From NCBI GenBank assembly GCA_949076555.1, contig CARUOB010000041.1, forward strand, positions 1 to 21,752: a stretch of DNA of 21,752 nucleotides, given 5' to 3'. Shown here piece after piece: positions 7,648-14,691 of the stretch. The stretch is from an uncultured Lachnospiraceae bacterium. GTDB lineage: Bacteria; Bacillota; Clostridia; Lachnospirales; Lachnospiraceae. The position numbers and the translations under genes are program-made. Within the stretch, counting starts at the first letter, position 1; every line of letters begins with the position of its first letter. The notes beneath the pieces were generated by a model. It did no database searches. It had not been told where the DNA came from and was given only the letters and a program-made list of their open reading frames with translations.

Positions 7648-8394
7648 GTGCAGAAGCGTGATATACTTTTGAAAGAAAATGAGAGAATAGACGACCTGCA
7701 AAGAAACGGGTACTGTATCATACAGGACAGAGAGCGTTTCTGCTTTGGGATGGACGCGGTGCTTTTGTCAGGCTTTGCCGTTGTGAAGGACGGTGGGCGG
7801 GTGTTAGATCTGGGAACGGGAACCGGGATCATACCTATTCTGCTGGAGGCAAAGACAAAGGCGGCGCATTTGACAGGGCTTGAGATTCAGGCCGACAGCG
7901 CGGAGATGGCGGAGCGTAGCGTAGCCTTGAACGGGCTGGAAGAAAAAATAGATATTGTCACGGGAGACATTAAGGAGGCAGACAAGCTGTTTGACGCTGC
8001 TTCCTTTGACGTTATTACCTGCAATCCGCCTTATATGATCGGGCAGCACGGTCTGAAAAACCCTTCGGATGCGAAGGCCATAGCCAGACATGAAATTCTC
8101 TGTACGCTGGAGGATGTGATATCGCAGGCGGCCGGACTGCTTGTGCCGGGGGGCAAATTTTTTCTTGTGCACAGACCGTTTCGGCTGGCGGAGATTATTG
8201 CGACACTGATGGAATATAAGCTGGAGCCGAAGCGTATGCGGCTGGTTTATCCTTTCGTGGACAAGGAGCCGAATATGGTTCTCTTGGAGGCGGTGCGGGG
8301 CGGCAGGCCGCGTATGACGGTGGAGAAACCGTTGATTGTGTATGAGAAGCCGGGGGTGTATATGCCGGAGATTTATGAGGTGTATGGTTTTTAA
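7648..8394 (+). CDS. tRNA1(Val) (adenine(37)-N6)-methyltransferase-like protein (YabB/TrmN6 family)
   Basis: A 248-residue Rossmann-fold SAM-dependent methyltransferase. Motif I is D54-LGTGTG60, and the N6-adenine/amino-methyltransferase catalytic motif is N126-P-P-Y129. The N-terminal segment GYCIIQDRERFCFGMDAVLL is typical of the YfiC/TrmN6/YabB family, which methylates A37 of tRNA1(Val) in E. coli. It starts with GTG, with GGAGA 7 bases upstream and 15 bases after the ricT stop, so it is co-transcribed. It lies between yaaT and rsmI as yabB does in Bacillus, but no yabA or GIY-YIG gene is present here. The exact tRNA target is inferred. Confidence 0.88.
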   Translation: MQKRDILLKENERIDDLQRNGYCIIQDRERFCFGMDAVLLSGFAVVKDGGRVLDLGTGTGIIPILLEAKTKAAHLTGLEIQADSAEMAERSVALNGLEEKIDIVTGDIKEADKLFDAASFDVITCNPPYMIGQHGLKNPSDAKAIARHEILCTLEDVISQAAGLLVPGGKFFLVHRPFRLAEIIATLMEYKLEPKRMRLVYPFVDKEPNMVLLEAVRGGRPRMTVEKPLIVYEKPGVYMPEIYEVYGF

Positions 8395-8428
8395 AGTGAG
8401 AGGATAAAGGATATGAAAGGATAAAAAT

Positions 8429-9280
8429 ATGCCGGGAATGTTATATCTGTGCGCGACGCCGATTGGGAATCTGGGGGATATGACGCCGCGGGTGGTGGAG
8501 ACACTTCAGAGCGTGGATTTGATTGCGGCGGAGGATACGCGTAACAGCATCAAACTTCTGAACCATTTTGGGATCAGGACTTCTATGACAAGCTATCACG
8601 AATATAATAAAGTAGAAAAAGCAGACTATCTAGTGGGGCAGATGCAGCAGGGAAAAAATGTGGCGTTGGTTTCCGATGCGGGAACCCCGGCGATTTCCGA
8701 CCCGGGAGAGGTGCTGGTGCAGAAATGTCAGGAGGCGGGCATTACAGTCACTTCTCTGCCCGGCCCGGCGGCCTGTATCACGGCCCTTACTCTCTCGGGA
8801 CTTTCTTCCAGACGGTTCTGCTTCGAAGGCTTTCTGCCTTCGGATAAAAAAGAAAAAGCGCAGATCCTTACGGAGCTTAAGGAGGAATCCCGCACCATTC
8901 TCATATATGAGGCGCCCCACCATTTAGTGCGGACGCTGGGGGAGATTTATGAGACGCTGGGAGACCGCAGGATTACGCTTTGCAGGGAGCTGACTAAAAA
9001 ATTTGAGACGGTACTGCCGACCACGATTAGAGAGGCGCTTTCCCTCTACGAGCGGGAAGAGCCGCGCGGGGAGTATGTGCTTGTGGTGGAGGGGAAAAGT
9101 CTGCGGCAGAAGGAAGAGGAGCGGCAGGCGTCTTGGCAGAGCATGACAATCGGGGAGCATATGGCGCTTTACACGGAAGGGGGGATGGACGAGAAAGCCG
9201 CGATGAAACAGGTCGCAAAAGACCGCGGTGTGGCAAAAAGGGAAATCTATGCCGCAATTCATGGCACGGGAATACACTGA
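8429..9280 (+). CDS. rsmI: 16S rRNA (cytidine(1402)-2'-O)-methyltransferase RsmI
   Basis: A 283-residue tetrapyrrole-methylase-fold enzyme that 2'-O-methylates C1402 in the ribosomal decoding centre. Signature segments: LYLCATPIGNLGDMTPR near the N-terminus, AAEDTRNSIKLL, the SAM-site SDAGTPAISDPG, SLPGPAACITAL, FEGFLP, and the EAPHHL and CRELTKKFE motifs. Length is normal for the family. ATG 8429 follows AAAGGA by about 8 bases; an internal ATG at 8438 is the only close alternative. It is the last gene of the yaaR-rsmI block; no clear terminator separates it from the acpP promoters. Confidence 0.95.
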   Translation: MPGMLYLCATPIGNLGDMTPRVVETLQSVDLIAAEDTRNSIKLLNHFGIRTSMTSYHEYNKVEKADYLVGQMQQGKNVALVSDAGTPAISDPGEVLVQKCQEAGITVTSLPGPAACITALTLSGLSSRRFCFEGFLPSDKKEKAQILTELKEESRTILIYEAPHHLVRTLGEIYETLGDRRITLCRELTKKFETVLPTTIREALSLYEREEPRGEYVLVVEGKSLRQKEEERQASWQSMTIGEHMALYTEGGMDEKAAMKQVAKDRGVAKREIYAAIHGTGIH

Positions 9281-9322
9281 CCTTCGCATCCTGTGAGAAT
9301 ATGAGAAATTTATGAATATTTG

Positions 9323-9341
9323 TTGTCAAAGTGATTGACAA
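9323..9341. promoter_or_regulatory. Dyad TTGTCAA-N5-TTGACAA
   Basis: The 7-base arms TTGTCAA (9323-9329) and TTGACAA (9335-9341) are exact inverted repeats. The right arm contains the -35 of the upstream candidate promoter, so a bound protein would block it. The left half includes TCAAAGT, which resembles a FabT half-site. Confidence 0.45.
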
Positions 9342-9362
9342 AAGTCCCAGAATCCGTAAAAT
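9335..9362 (+). promoter_or_regulatory. Candidate upstream promoter of acpP
   Basis: TTGACA (9335-9340) is followed after 16 bases by TAAAAT (9357-9362). The -35 is perfect and the -10 matches 5 of 6 positions. It lies about 30 bases upstream of the stronger acpP promoter. Confidence 0.45.
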
Positions 9363-9367
9363 TAGGA

Positions 9368-9396
9368 TTGACAAATGTCAGACCAGATAATATACT
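9368..9396 (+). promoter_or_regulatory. Strong sigma-A promoter of acpP-fabK
   Basis: A perfect -35 TTGACA (9368-9373), a 17-base spacer, and -10 TATACT (9391-9396). The -35 lies in the palindrome TGACAAATGTCA (9369-9380), and the -10 runs into the FabT-like operator. Transcription would start about 9403, leaving a leader of about 37 bases before acpP. Confidence 0.8.
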
Positions 9397-9410
9397 TTGA
9401 ATGTCAAACT
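9394..9410. promoter_or_regulatory. FabT-like operator at the acpP promoter
   Basis: ACTTTGAATGTCAAACT is a 17-base dyad with TTTGA-N3-TCAAA arms, the form recognised by the MarR-family repressor FabT of Firmicute fatty-acid operons. It covers the end of the -10 and the transcription start. FabT represses when bound to acyl-ACP, linking expression to fatty-acid supply. No fabT gene is in the window, so the regulator is inferred. Confidence 0.65.
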
Positions 9411-9439
9411 ATTTTAATGACGAAAAGGAGAACAGGAAA

Positions 9440-9673
9440 ATGTTAGAGAGAGTGGTTGAGATTATTCAGGAACAGTTAAACTTAGACGGCGTGGAAATTA
9501 CCGAGGATTCTTCTTTCAAGGACGATCTTGGTGCCGATTCTCTGGATTTATTTGAGTTGGTTATGGCTTTTGAGGAAGAGTACGGCGTAGAGATTCCTTC
9601 CGAGGATTTAGAGCAGATCACGACAGTAGGCGCTGTAGTTGAGTATATGAAGAGCAAAGGTGTAGAAGCGTAG
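9440..9673 (+). CDS. acpP: Acyl carrier protein
   Basis: A 77-residue acidic helical protein carrying the phosphopantetheine attachment site G31-A-D-S34-L, where Ser34 is modified by holo-ACP synthase. It holds the growing acyl chain for all enzymes encoded downstream. I chose ATG 9440 because AAAGGAG (9424-9430) lies 9 bases upstream; a longer frame from 9401 begins inside the FabT-like operator. Placement first in the cluster, directly behind the strong promoter, fits the high ACP demand of the cell. The product is full-length and typical. Confidence 0.97.
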   Translation: MLERVVEIIQEQLNLDGVEITEDSSFKDDLGADSLDLFELVMAFEEEYGVEIPSEDLEQITTVGAVVEYMKSKGVEA

Positions 9674-9712
9674 GCTGTAGGCTCTAATTGCGACAGTCCG
9701 ATAACATGTGAG

Positions 9713-9731
9713 GAGAGTGCGGGGCATTCTC
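9713..9731 (+). other. Hairpin 1 in the acpP-fabK spacer
   Basis: GAGAGTGC (9713-9720) pairs with GCATTCTC (9724-9731) around a GGG loop, with one G-T wobble. No T-run follows. Confidence 0.4.
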
Positions 9732-9733
9732 TG

Positions 9734-9754
9734 AATCGAGTGCAGCGCTCGATT
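9734..9754 (+). other. Hairpin 2 in the acpP-fabK spacer
   Basis: AATCGAG (9734-9740) and CTCGATT (9748-9754) form a perfect 7-base stem that can extend inward by a wobble and a G-C pair to a CAG loop. It ends 8 bases before the fabK Shine-Dalgarno GAGG (9763-9766). It is not a terminator, lacking a T-run; it may protect or define the acpP mRNA end. Confidence 0.5.
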
Positions 9755-9774
9755 TGGGATTTGAGGTTTATAAA

Positions 9775-10701
9775 ATGAAGACAAAAATTACGGAACTTCT
9801 GGGGATTGAATATCCGGTCTTTCAGGGCGGCATGGCATGGGTTGCGGAGTACCATCTGGCGGCGGCTGTATCCGAGGCGGGAGCGCTCGGCATTATCGGA
9901 GCGGGCGGCGCTCCGGCATCTTTCGTCAGGGAGCAGATTCAGAAGGCAAAAGAGCTGACGAAGAAACCTTTTGGCGTAAATGTCATGCTGATGAACCCGG
10001 AGGCGGATGAGATTGCGAAAGTGATCGTGGAGGAAGACGTTAAGGTGGTAACCACCGGCGCAGGGAATCCCGGCAAGTATATGACCATGTGGAAAGAGGC
10101 AGGCATCAAGGTGATTCCCGTGGTGGCGAGCGTTGCTCTGGCGAAAATGATGGAGCGCGCAGGCGCGGACGCTGTGATAGCTGAAGGCACGGAATCCGGC
10201 GGACATATCGGCGAGGCGACGACGATGACTCTCGTGCCGCAGGTAGTGGACGCTGTCAGCGTTCCCGTGATCGCTGCGGGCGGCATTGCGGACGGCAGAG
10301 GTTTTGCGGCGGCTATGATGCTTGGTGCGGAAGCTGTCCAGATGGGGACACGGTTTCTGGTGGCGGCGGAGTGCACCGTACATGAGAATTACAAGAAAAA
10401 GGTGATTTCTGCGAAGGACATTGACTCCGAAGTTACCGGCAGGGCGAACGGTCATCCTGTTCGTCAGATCCGAAATAAGCTGACAAGAGAATATCTGCAG
10501 ATGGAAAAGGAAGGCGCATCTTTAGAAGAGATGGAAAAGCTGACACTCGGCTCTCTTCGCAAAGCGGTGGTAGAGGGCGATGTGGTGTCAGGCACTCTTA
10601 TGGCAGGGCAGATTGCCGGTATGGTCAATAAAGAGCAGTCCTGTGCGGAGATGCTTGCAGAGATTATGGATCAGGCGGAGACATTGTTAAAATTGAAATA
10701 A
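9775..10701 (+). CDS. fabK: Enoyl-ACP reductase II, FMN-dependent (FabK)
   Basis: A 308-residue TIM-barrel flavoprotein of the nitronate-monooxygenase superfamily that reduces trans-2-enoyl-ACP with NAD(P)H and FMN, the last step of each elongation round. It follows FabK closely: MKTKITELLGIEYPVFQGGMAW at the start (split: MKTKITELLG, IEYPVFQGGM), VVTTGAGNP, IAEGTESGGHIG with the catalytic His at H144, PVIAAGGIADGRG, and VMAGQIAG-like GTLMAGQIAGMV near the end. ATG 9775 is chosen for GAGG 8 bases upstream; a longer frame from 9754 lacks a ribosome site. FabK enzymes are naturally insensitive to triclosan. The gene lies between acpP and fabD as in streptococci. Confidence 0.95.
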   Translation: MKTKITELLGIEYPVFQGGMAWVAEYHLAAAVSEAGALGIIGAGGAPASFVREQIQKAKELTKKPFGVNVMLMNPEADEIAKVIVEEDVKVVTTGAGNPGKYMTMWKEAGIKVIPVVASVALAKMMERAGADAVIAEGTESGGHIGEATTMTLVPQVVDAVSVPVIAAGGIADGRGFAAAMMLGAEAVQMGTRFLVAAECTVHENYKKKVISAKDIDSEVTGRANGHPVRQIRNKLTREYLQMEKEGASLEEMEKLTLGSLRKAVVEGDVVSGTLMAGQIAGMVNKEQSCAEMLAEIMDQAETLLKLK

Positions 10702-10722
10702 GGATAATGCAGAAAGATGCAG

Positions 10723-10751
10723 AAAAAGCAAGCTGCGTGGCTTGCTTTTTT
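10723..10751 (+). terminator. Intrinsic terminator after fabK
   Basis: AAAAAGCAAGC (10723-10733) pairs perfectly with GCTTGCTTTTT around TGCGTG, and the right arm runs into six T (10746-10751). It follows the fabK stop by 21 bases and precedes the second FabT-like operator, so it should end or attenuate the acpP-fabK transcript. Confidence 0.88.
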
Positions 10752-10762
10752 CTCACACAAAT

Positions 10763-10779
10763 ACTTTGAAATTCAAAAT
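10763..10779. promoter_or_regulatory. Second FabT-like operator, upstream of fabD
   Basis: ACTTTGAAATTCAAAAT has the same TTTGA-N3-TCAAA arms as the site at 9394-9410. It is preceded by AATACT (10760-10765), which overlaps it exactly as the -10 TATACT does at acpP, so a FabT-controlled promoter for fabD is likely. The -35 (near 10737-10743) is poor and falls in the terminator. Confidence 0.6.
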
Positions 10780-10827
10780 ATTTATCAAAACATGGGGAAT
10801 CATACAGGAAAGGAAGGATATTTGATT

Positions 10828-11736
10828 ATGGGAAAGACGGTTTTTATGTTTCCGGGGCAAGGAGCGCAGTATGTAGGGATGGGCAAAGATTTCTATGAGC
10901 AGATCCCGGTCTGTAAGGAGATGTTTGAGCTGGCGGGAAAGGCAAGCGGCTTGGATGTAGCGGCGCTCTGTTTTGAGGAGAACGAGCAGATTAATATTAC
11001 GGAATATACGCAGATCGCTATGCTTGCTACAGAAGTGGCAATACTTAAGGCTGTGGAGGAGAAGGGCGTGAAGCCCGACATCACGGGCGGTTTAAGTCTC
11101 GGCGAATACGGTGCGCTTGTCGCAAGCGGCGTGATGAGCCCGGAGGATGTGTTTAAAATCGTGCGCAAGCGGGGCATCTATATGCAGGAGGCGGTGCCGC
11201 AGGGCGGCGCTATGGTAGCGGTACTCGGTATGGATACGGCAGTGATCGAGCAGATTTGTGAGGAGACACCTGGAATGGTGACGATCGCAAACTATAACTG
11301 TCCGGGACAGATCGTGATTACAGGTGAGGAGGGCGCGGCGCAGGCGGCTGTGGAGAAGCTGACGGCGGCAGGAGCAAAGAAATGCGTGGCATTGAAGGTC
11401 AGCGGCCCCTTTCATTCTCCCCTGCTAGTCGGCGCTGGCGAGAAGCTGGCGAAGGAACTGGAGACGGTGGAAATTCACGATATAGCCATTCCGTATATCG
11501 CCAATGTGACGGCGGACTATGTGAAGGACAAGGCCGATGTGAAACCTCTTTTAGAGAAGCAGGTGTCTTCTTCCGTCAAGTGGCAGCAGACGGTGGAGCG
11601 TATGATCGCAGACGGCGCGGACTTATTTATCGAGATCGGTCCGGGTAAGACGCTGTCCGGGTTTATGAGGAAGATCAGCCGGGATGTGAAAGTGATCAAT
11701 ATAGAGAAGATGGAAGATTTGGAGAGACTGGTATAG
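10828..11736 (+). CDS. fabD: Malonyl-CoA:ACP transacylase
   Basis: A 302-residue acyltransferase that moves malonate from CoA to ACP for chain elongation. It has the N-terminal FMFPGQGAQYVGMG motif, nucleophile Ser90 in GLSLGEYGAL, the substrate-binding R of RKRGIYMQEAVP, and catalytic His196 in SGPFHSPLL. GLSLGE in place of GHSLGE is a common Firmicute form. ATG 10828 follows AAGGAAGGA; a longer frame from 10717 reads through the terminator and the operator and is not real. It is probably the first gene of a second transcription unit running to fabH. Confidence 0.95.
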   Translation: MGKTVFMFPGQGAQYVGMGKDFYEQIPVCKEMFELAGKASGLDVAALCFEENEQINITEYTQIAMLATEVAILKAVEEKGVKPDITGGLSLGEYGALVASGVMSPEDVFKIVRKRGIYMQEAVPQGGAMVAVLGMDTAVIEQICEETPGMVTIANYNCPGQIVITGEEGAAQAAVEKLTAAGAKKCVALKVSGPFHSPLLVGAGEKLAKELETVEIHDIAIPYIANVTADYVKDKADVKPLLEKQVSSSVKWQQTVERMIADGADLFIEIGPGKTLSGFMRKISRDVKVINIEKMEDLERLV

Positions 11737-11746
11737 ATATCCGAAC

Positions 11747-11879
11747 GCTCAAGTGAAAGCAGTTCCTGCGTCGCCGCACTTGCGCCGCAAAATACGCAGC
11801 AGACGCTAAACGCGTGAAAGAACTCATTAAGCGCTGGCATATTTTGAGGGGCTCCTACGGAAGCTGCTTTCACTTGAGC
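11747..11879. repeat. 133-base nested inverted-repeat element between fabD and fabG
   Basis: The terminal arms GCTCAAGTGAAAGCAG (11747-11762) and their exact complement (11864-11879) form a 16-base perfect inverted repeat, which extends inward (TTCC/GGAA) after a one-base bulge. The interior also folds on itself: CAAAATA-type and CAGC/GCTG segments near 11810-11815 and 11840-11855 pair imperfectly. There is no T-run and no gene within. The shape, a long imperfect palindrome of MITE size, suggests a dispersed non-autonomous element or a structured RNA. No target-site duplication is obvious. Confidence 0.7.
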
Positions 11880-11947
11880 TGGTTATGAATAAGAGAAAAG
11901 CAGTTTAGCAAATGGGTATGGAATAAAAATGGCAGGAGGAGAGAGAT

Positions 11948-12688
11948 ATGCTGACTGGTAAAGTAGCTCTTGTGACAGGCGCAGGGCGCGGGATCGGGAG
12001 AGAGATAGCGCTTACGCTTGCGGAGTACGGCGCGGACGTGATCGTCAACTATAACGGTTCAAAGGAGAAAGCGGAAGAAGTCGTTATGCAGATCGAAGCC
12101 ATGGGAAGAAAAGCGGCAGCCGTGCAGTGCAGTGTGGCGGATTTTGAGGCGTGCGGGCAGATGATTACGGATGTGCTCGCCGAATTTGGACACATTGATA
12201 TTCTGGTGAACAACGCCGGAATCACAAAGGACAATCTGATGATCAAGATGACGGAGGCGGATTTTGATGCGGTCATTGACACCAATCTGAAAGGGACATT
12301 CAATACCATGAAGCATATGTACCGTCCCTTTTTAAAGCAGAAGGCGGGCAGGATCATCAATTTGTCTTCGGTCAGCGGTGTGCTGGGCAATGCGGGACAG
12401 GCCAACTATGCGGCTTCTAAGGCAGGTGTGATTGGCCTCACCAAATCCATGGCGAGGGAGCTTGCCAGCCGAAATATTACGGTGAATGCGGTTGCGCCCG
12501 GTTTTATCGACACAGATATGACGCAGGCAATGACAGACGCGGCGAAGGAGGCGACGCTTGCACAGATCCCCTTAAAGCGTGTGGGAACGCCTAAAGATAT
12601 CGCGGAGACGGTGGCTTTTCTGGCCAGCGATAAGGCGGCGTATATTACGGGACAGGTGATCTCGGTGGACGGCGGGATGGCCATGTAA
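11948..12688 (+). CDS. fabG: 3-oxoacyl-ACP reductase
   Basis: A 246-residue short-chain dehydrogenase/reductase that reduces 3-ketoacyl-ACP with NADPH. The cofactor motif TGAGRGIG is at residues 10-17, NNAG follows in the middle, and the catalytic residues Ser141, Tyr154 and Lys158 (YAASK) are present. The C-terminus has GFIDTDMT and the ending YITGQVISVDGGMAM, typical of FabG. AGGAGGA 7 bases upstream is an excellent ribosome site. The 211-base gap to fabD holds the inverted-repeat element, so co-transcription with fabD must pass through a large hairpin. Confidence 0.95.
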   Translation: MLTGKVALVTGAGRGIGREIALTLAEYGADVIVNYNGSKEKAEEVVMQIEAMGRKAAAVQCSVADFEACGQMITDVLAEFGHIDILVNNAGITKDNLMIKMTEADFDAVIDTNLKGTFNTMKHMYRPFLKQKAGRIINLSSVSGVLGNAGQANYAASKAGVIGLTKSMARELASRNITVNAVAPGFIDTDMTQAMTDAAKEATLAQIPLKRVGTPKDIAETVAFLASDKAAYITGQVISVDGGMAM

Positions 12689-12803
12689 AAACGGTAAGGA
12701 AATGGCAGTATCGTGTTTGGACGTCAATCAGAAATTTGTGACGCTTCGAAACGAAAAAAAGACGAAATTCAGTCAAGAGGATAAACAGAGAAGGAGTTTG
12801 AGT

Positions 12804-14039
12804 ATGAGCAGACGAGTGGTTGTAACAGGAATGGGGGCCATTACCCCGATTGGTCTGAGCGTGGACGAATTTTGGACCGGCGTGAAGGAAGGCAAGACCG
12901 GGTTCGCGCCGATTACGAAGTTTGACACGGCGGATTTTAAGTGTAAACTGGCGGCTGAAGTCAAAGACTTTGACGGCAAAAATTACATGGACTTTAAGGC
13001 GGCGAAGAGAATGGAGTCTTTTTCCCAGTATGCGGTGGCGGCAGCCAAAGAGGCGCTGGAGGATGCAGGCATTGACATGGAGAAGGAAGATCCTTACCGC
13101 GTGGGTGTGGCGGTAGGCTCCGGCACCGGTTCCTTACAGGCGATGGAGCGTTCCCACACGAGACTGGTGGAGAAAGGCCCGGGCAGAATCGAGCCTTTGT
13201 TTGTGCCGCTTACGATCTCCAACATGGCGGCGGGCAATGTGTCGATCCAGTTTGGTTTGAAGGGAAAAAGCATCAATGTGGTGACAGCCTGCGCGACAGG
13301 CACAAATTCCATTGGCGAGGCGTTCCGCGCGATTCAGTACGGGGATGCGGATGTGATGGTGGCAGGCGGCACGGAGGGCAGCGTGTGTCCCATCGGCGTC
13401 GGCGGTTTTTCCGCGCTGACGGCGCTCTCCACCTGTGAAGATCCCGCAAGATGCTCCATTCCGTTTGACAAGGAGAGAAGCGGTTTCGTCATGGGCGAAG
13501 GCGCAGGTGTGGTTGTGCTGGAGGAGCTGGAACATGCGAAGGCAAGAGGTGCGAAGATTTATGCGGAGGTAGCGGGATACGGCTGTACCTCTGACGCGTA
13601 TCACATCACTTCCCCGGCGGAGGACGGCGCGGGCGCGGCCAAGGCGATGGAGTACGCGGTGAAGGACGCGGGGCTGAGCCTGAACGATATCACCTATATT
13701 AACGCCCACGGAACGGCGACGCACCATAACGATCTCTTTGAGACGCGGGCCATCAAGCTGCTGTTCGGTGACCATGCGAAGGACATTAAGATTAACTCCA
13801 CCAAGTCCATGGTGGGCCACCTTCTTGGCGCGGCGGGCGCGATTGAGTTCGTCACCTGCGTGAAGGAGCTGCAGGAGGGCTATATTCACAGGACGGTAGG
13901 CTATCAGGTACCCGACGAGGAGTGCGACCTGAACTACTGTAAAGAGGCTTACGAGGAAGACTTCGAGTATGCGTTGTCCAATTCCCTCGGATTCGGCGGA
14001 CATAACGCGAGCCTGCTGGTGAAGAAGTTCCATGATTAA
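12804..14039 (+). CDS. fabF: Beta-ketoacyl-ACP synthase II
   Basis: A 411-residue thiolase-fold condensing enzyme that elongates acyl-ACP with malonyl-ACP. The Cys-His-His triad is visible: C163 in TACATGTNS, H302 in NAHGTATHHND and H339 in KSMVGHLLGAAG, with GFGGHNASLLV at the C-terminus. The motif after H302 reads THHND rather than the textbook TPLND. AAGGAG 7 bases before ATG 12804 decides the start; a frame opening at 12702 adds 34 residues unlike the family. Confidence 0.95.
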   Translation: MSRRVVVTGMGAITPIGLSVDEFWTGVKEGKTGFAPITKFDTADFKCKLAAEVKDFDGKNYMDFKAAKRMESFSQYAVAAAKEALEDAGIDMEKEDPYRVGVAVGSGTGSLQAMERSHTRLVEKGPGRIEPLFVPLTISNMAAGNVSIQFGLKGKSINVVTACATGTNSIGEAFRAIQYGDADVMVAGGTEGSVCPIGVGGFSALTALSTCEDPARCSIPFDKERSGFVMGEGAGVVVLEELEHAKARGAKIYAEVAGYGCTSDAYHITSPAEDGAGAAKAMEYAVKDAGLSLNDITYINAHGTATHHNDLFETRAIKLLFGDHAKDIKINSTKSMVGHLLGAAGAIEFVTCVKELQEGYIHRTVGYQVPDEECDLNYCKEAYEEDFEYALSNSLGFGGHNASLLVKKFHD

Positions 14040-14092
14040 GATTGCGTGTCTGCGTTGGAATATACAATGTGCGCAATGAAAACAAGAGTGAG

Positions 14093-14121
14093 ATTGCGTT
14101 TCGCAATTACTTACAGTAATT
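14093..14121 (+). other. Two small adjacent dyads before fabZ
   Basis: ATTGCG-TTT-CGCAAT (14093-14107) and AATTAC-N5-GTAATT (14105-14121) overlap by three bases, so only one hairpin can form at a time. They end 7 bases before the fabZ Shine-Dalgarno AGAGGAG (14129-14135). Confidence 0.4.
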
Positions 14122-14142
14122 GACACAGAGAGGAGAACAGAC

Positions 14143-14577
14143 ATGTCATTAATGGGTGCGAAGGAAATCATGGAGATTATTCCCCACAGACAGCCCTTTA
14201 TGCTGATTGACACGATAGAGGAGATGGAGGAAGGGAAACGGGTAGTCGCTAAGAAATGCGTGTCCTACAACGAACCTTTCTTTGCGGGGCATTTTCCCGA
14301 GGAGCCGGTGATGCCCGGCGTGCTGATTGTGGAGGCGCTGGCGCAGACAGGCGCGGTAGCGATCTTAAGCCAGCCTGAGTTTAAGGGAAAGACCGCCTAT
14401 TTCGCGGCGATCAACAACGCGAAATTTAAGGGCAAGGTGGTTCCCGGAGATGTGCTGACGCTGGAGACGGAAATCATCAAGATCAAAGGACCCATCGGCG
14501 TAGGCGCAGGGAAGGCCTACGTGAACGGGAAACTGGTGACGCAGGCGGAATTGACTTTTGCAATCGGCGAAGCGTAA
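14143..14577 (+). CDS. fabZ: 3-hydroxyacyl-ACP dehydratase
   Basis: A 144-residue hot-dog-fold enzyme that dehydrates 3-hydroxyacyl-ACP to trans-2-enoyl-ACP, the substrate of FabK. Characteristic segments are IIPHRQPFMLID, the catalytic His50 in FAGHFPEEPVMPGVL and Glu64 in VEALAQTGA, then AINNAKFKGKVVPGD. Length is typical. The ATG is 7 bases after AGAGGAG. No FabM or FabA is visible here, so how unsaturated fatty acids arise, if they do, cannot be told from this window. Confidence 0.95.
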   Translation: MSLMGAKEIMEIIPHRQPFMLIDTIEEMEEGKRVVAKKCVSYNEPFFAGHFPEEPVMPGVLIVEALAQTGAVAILSQPEFKGKTAYFAAINNAKFKGKVVPGDVLTLETEIIKIKGPIGVGAGKAYVNGKLVTQAELTFAIGEA

Positions 14578-14626
14578 AGCCTGCACGGTTCCATCACCGC
14601 GTAAAGCGCGGGATGGAGGCTTCGCC
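14566..14626 (+). other. Large alternative hairpin at the end of fabZ
   Basis: The core CCATC-A-CCGCG (14591-14601) pairs with CGCGG-GATGG (14607-14616) with one bulged A. It can be enclosed either by AAGCCT/AGGCTT (14577-14582 with 14617-14622) or by GGCGAAGC/GCTTCGCC (14566-14573 with 14619-14626). These outer stems compete for the same bases. The structure overlaps the fabZ stop and has no T-run, so it is not a standard terminator. Confidence 0.6.
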
Positions 14627-14691
14627 GTAACATTTGCGGAGCGTGACAGAGGCGGATATTGGGCGAGTATCGGAAGGACAGGGAAAAACAG

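Noticed and set aside
9466..10455. Minus-strand open frame of 329 codons across acpP and fabK
   Set aside because: Antisense shadow of two conserved genes and of the spacer hairpins; no ribosome site or recognisable motif.
10717..10827. N-terminal extension of FabD
   Set aside because: It would be translated through the intrinsic terminator and the FabT-like operator; ATG 10828 has a good ribosome site and the family N-terminus.
11517..11873. Minus-strand frame running through the fabD-fabG inverted repeat
   Set aside because: Half of it is antisense to fabD and the rest is the palindromic element, so it is better explained as a repeat than as a protein.
13134..14213. Long minus-strand open frame of 359 codons across fabF
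   Set aside because: It lies antisense to an unmistakable fabF and fabZ start, has no family resemblance, and results from the codon bias of the opposite strand.
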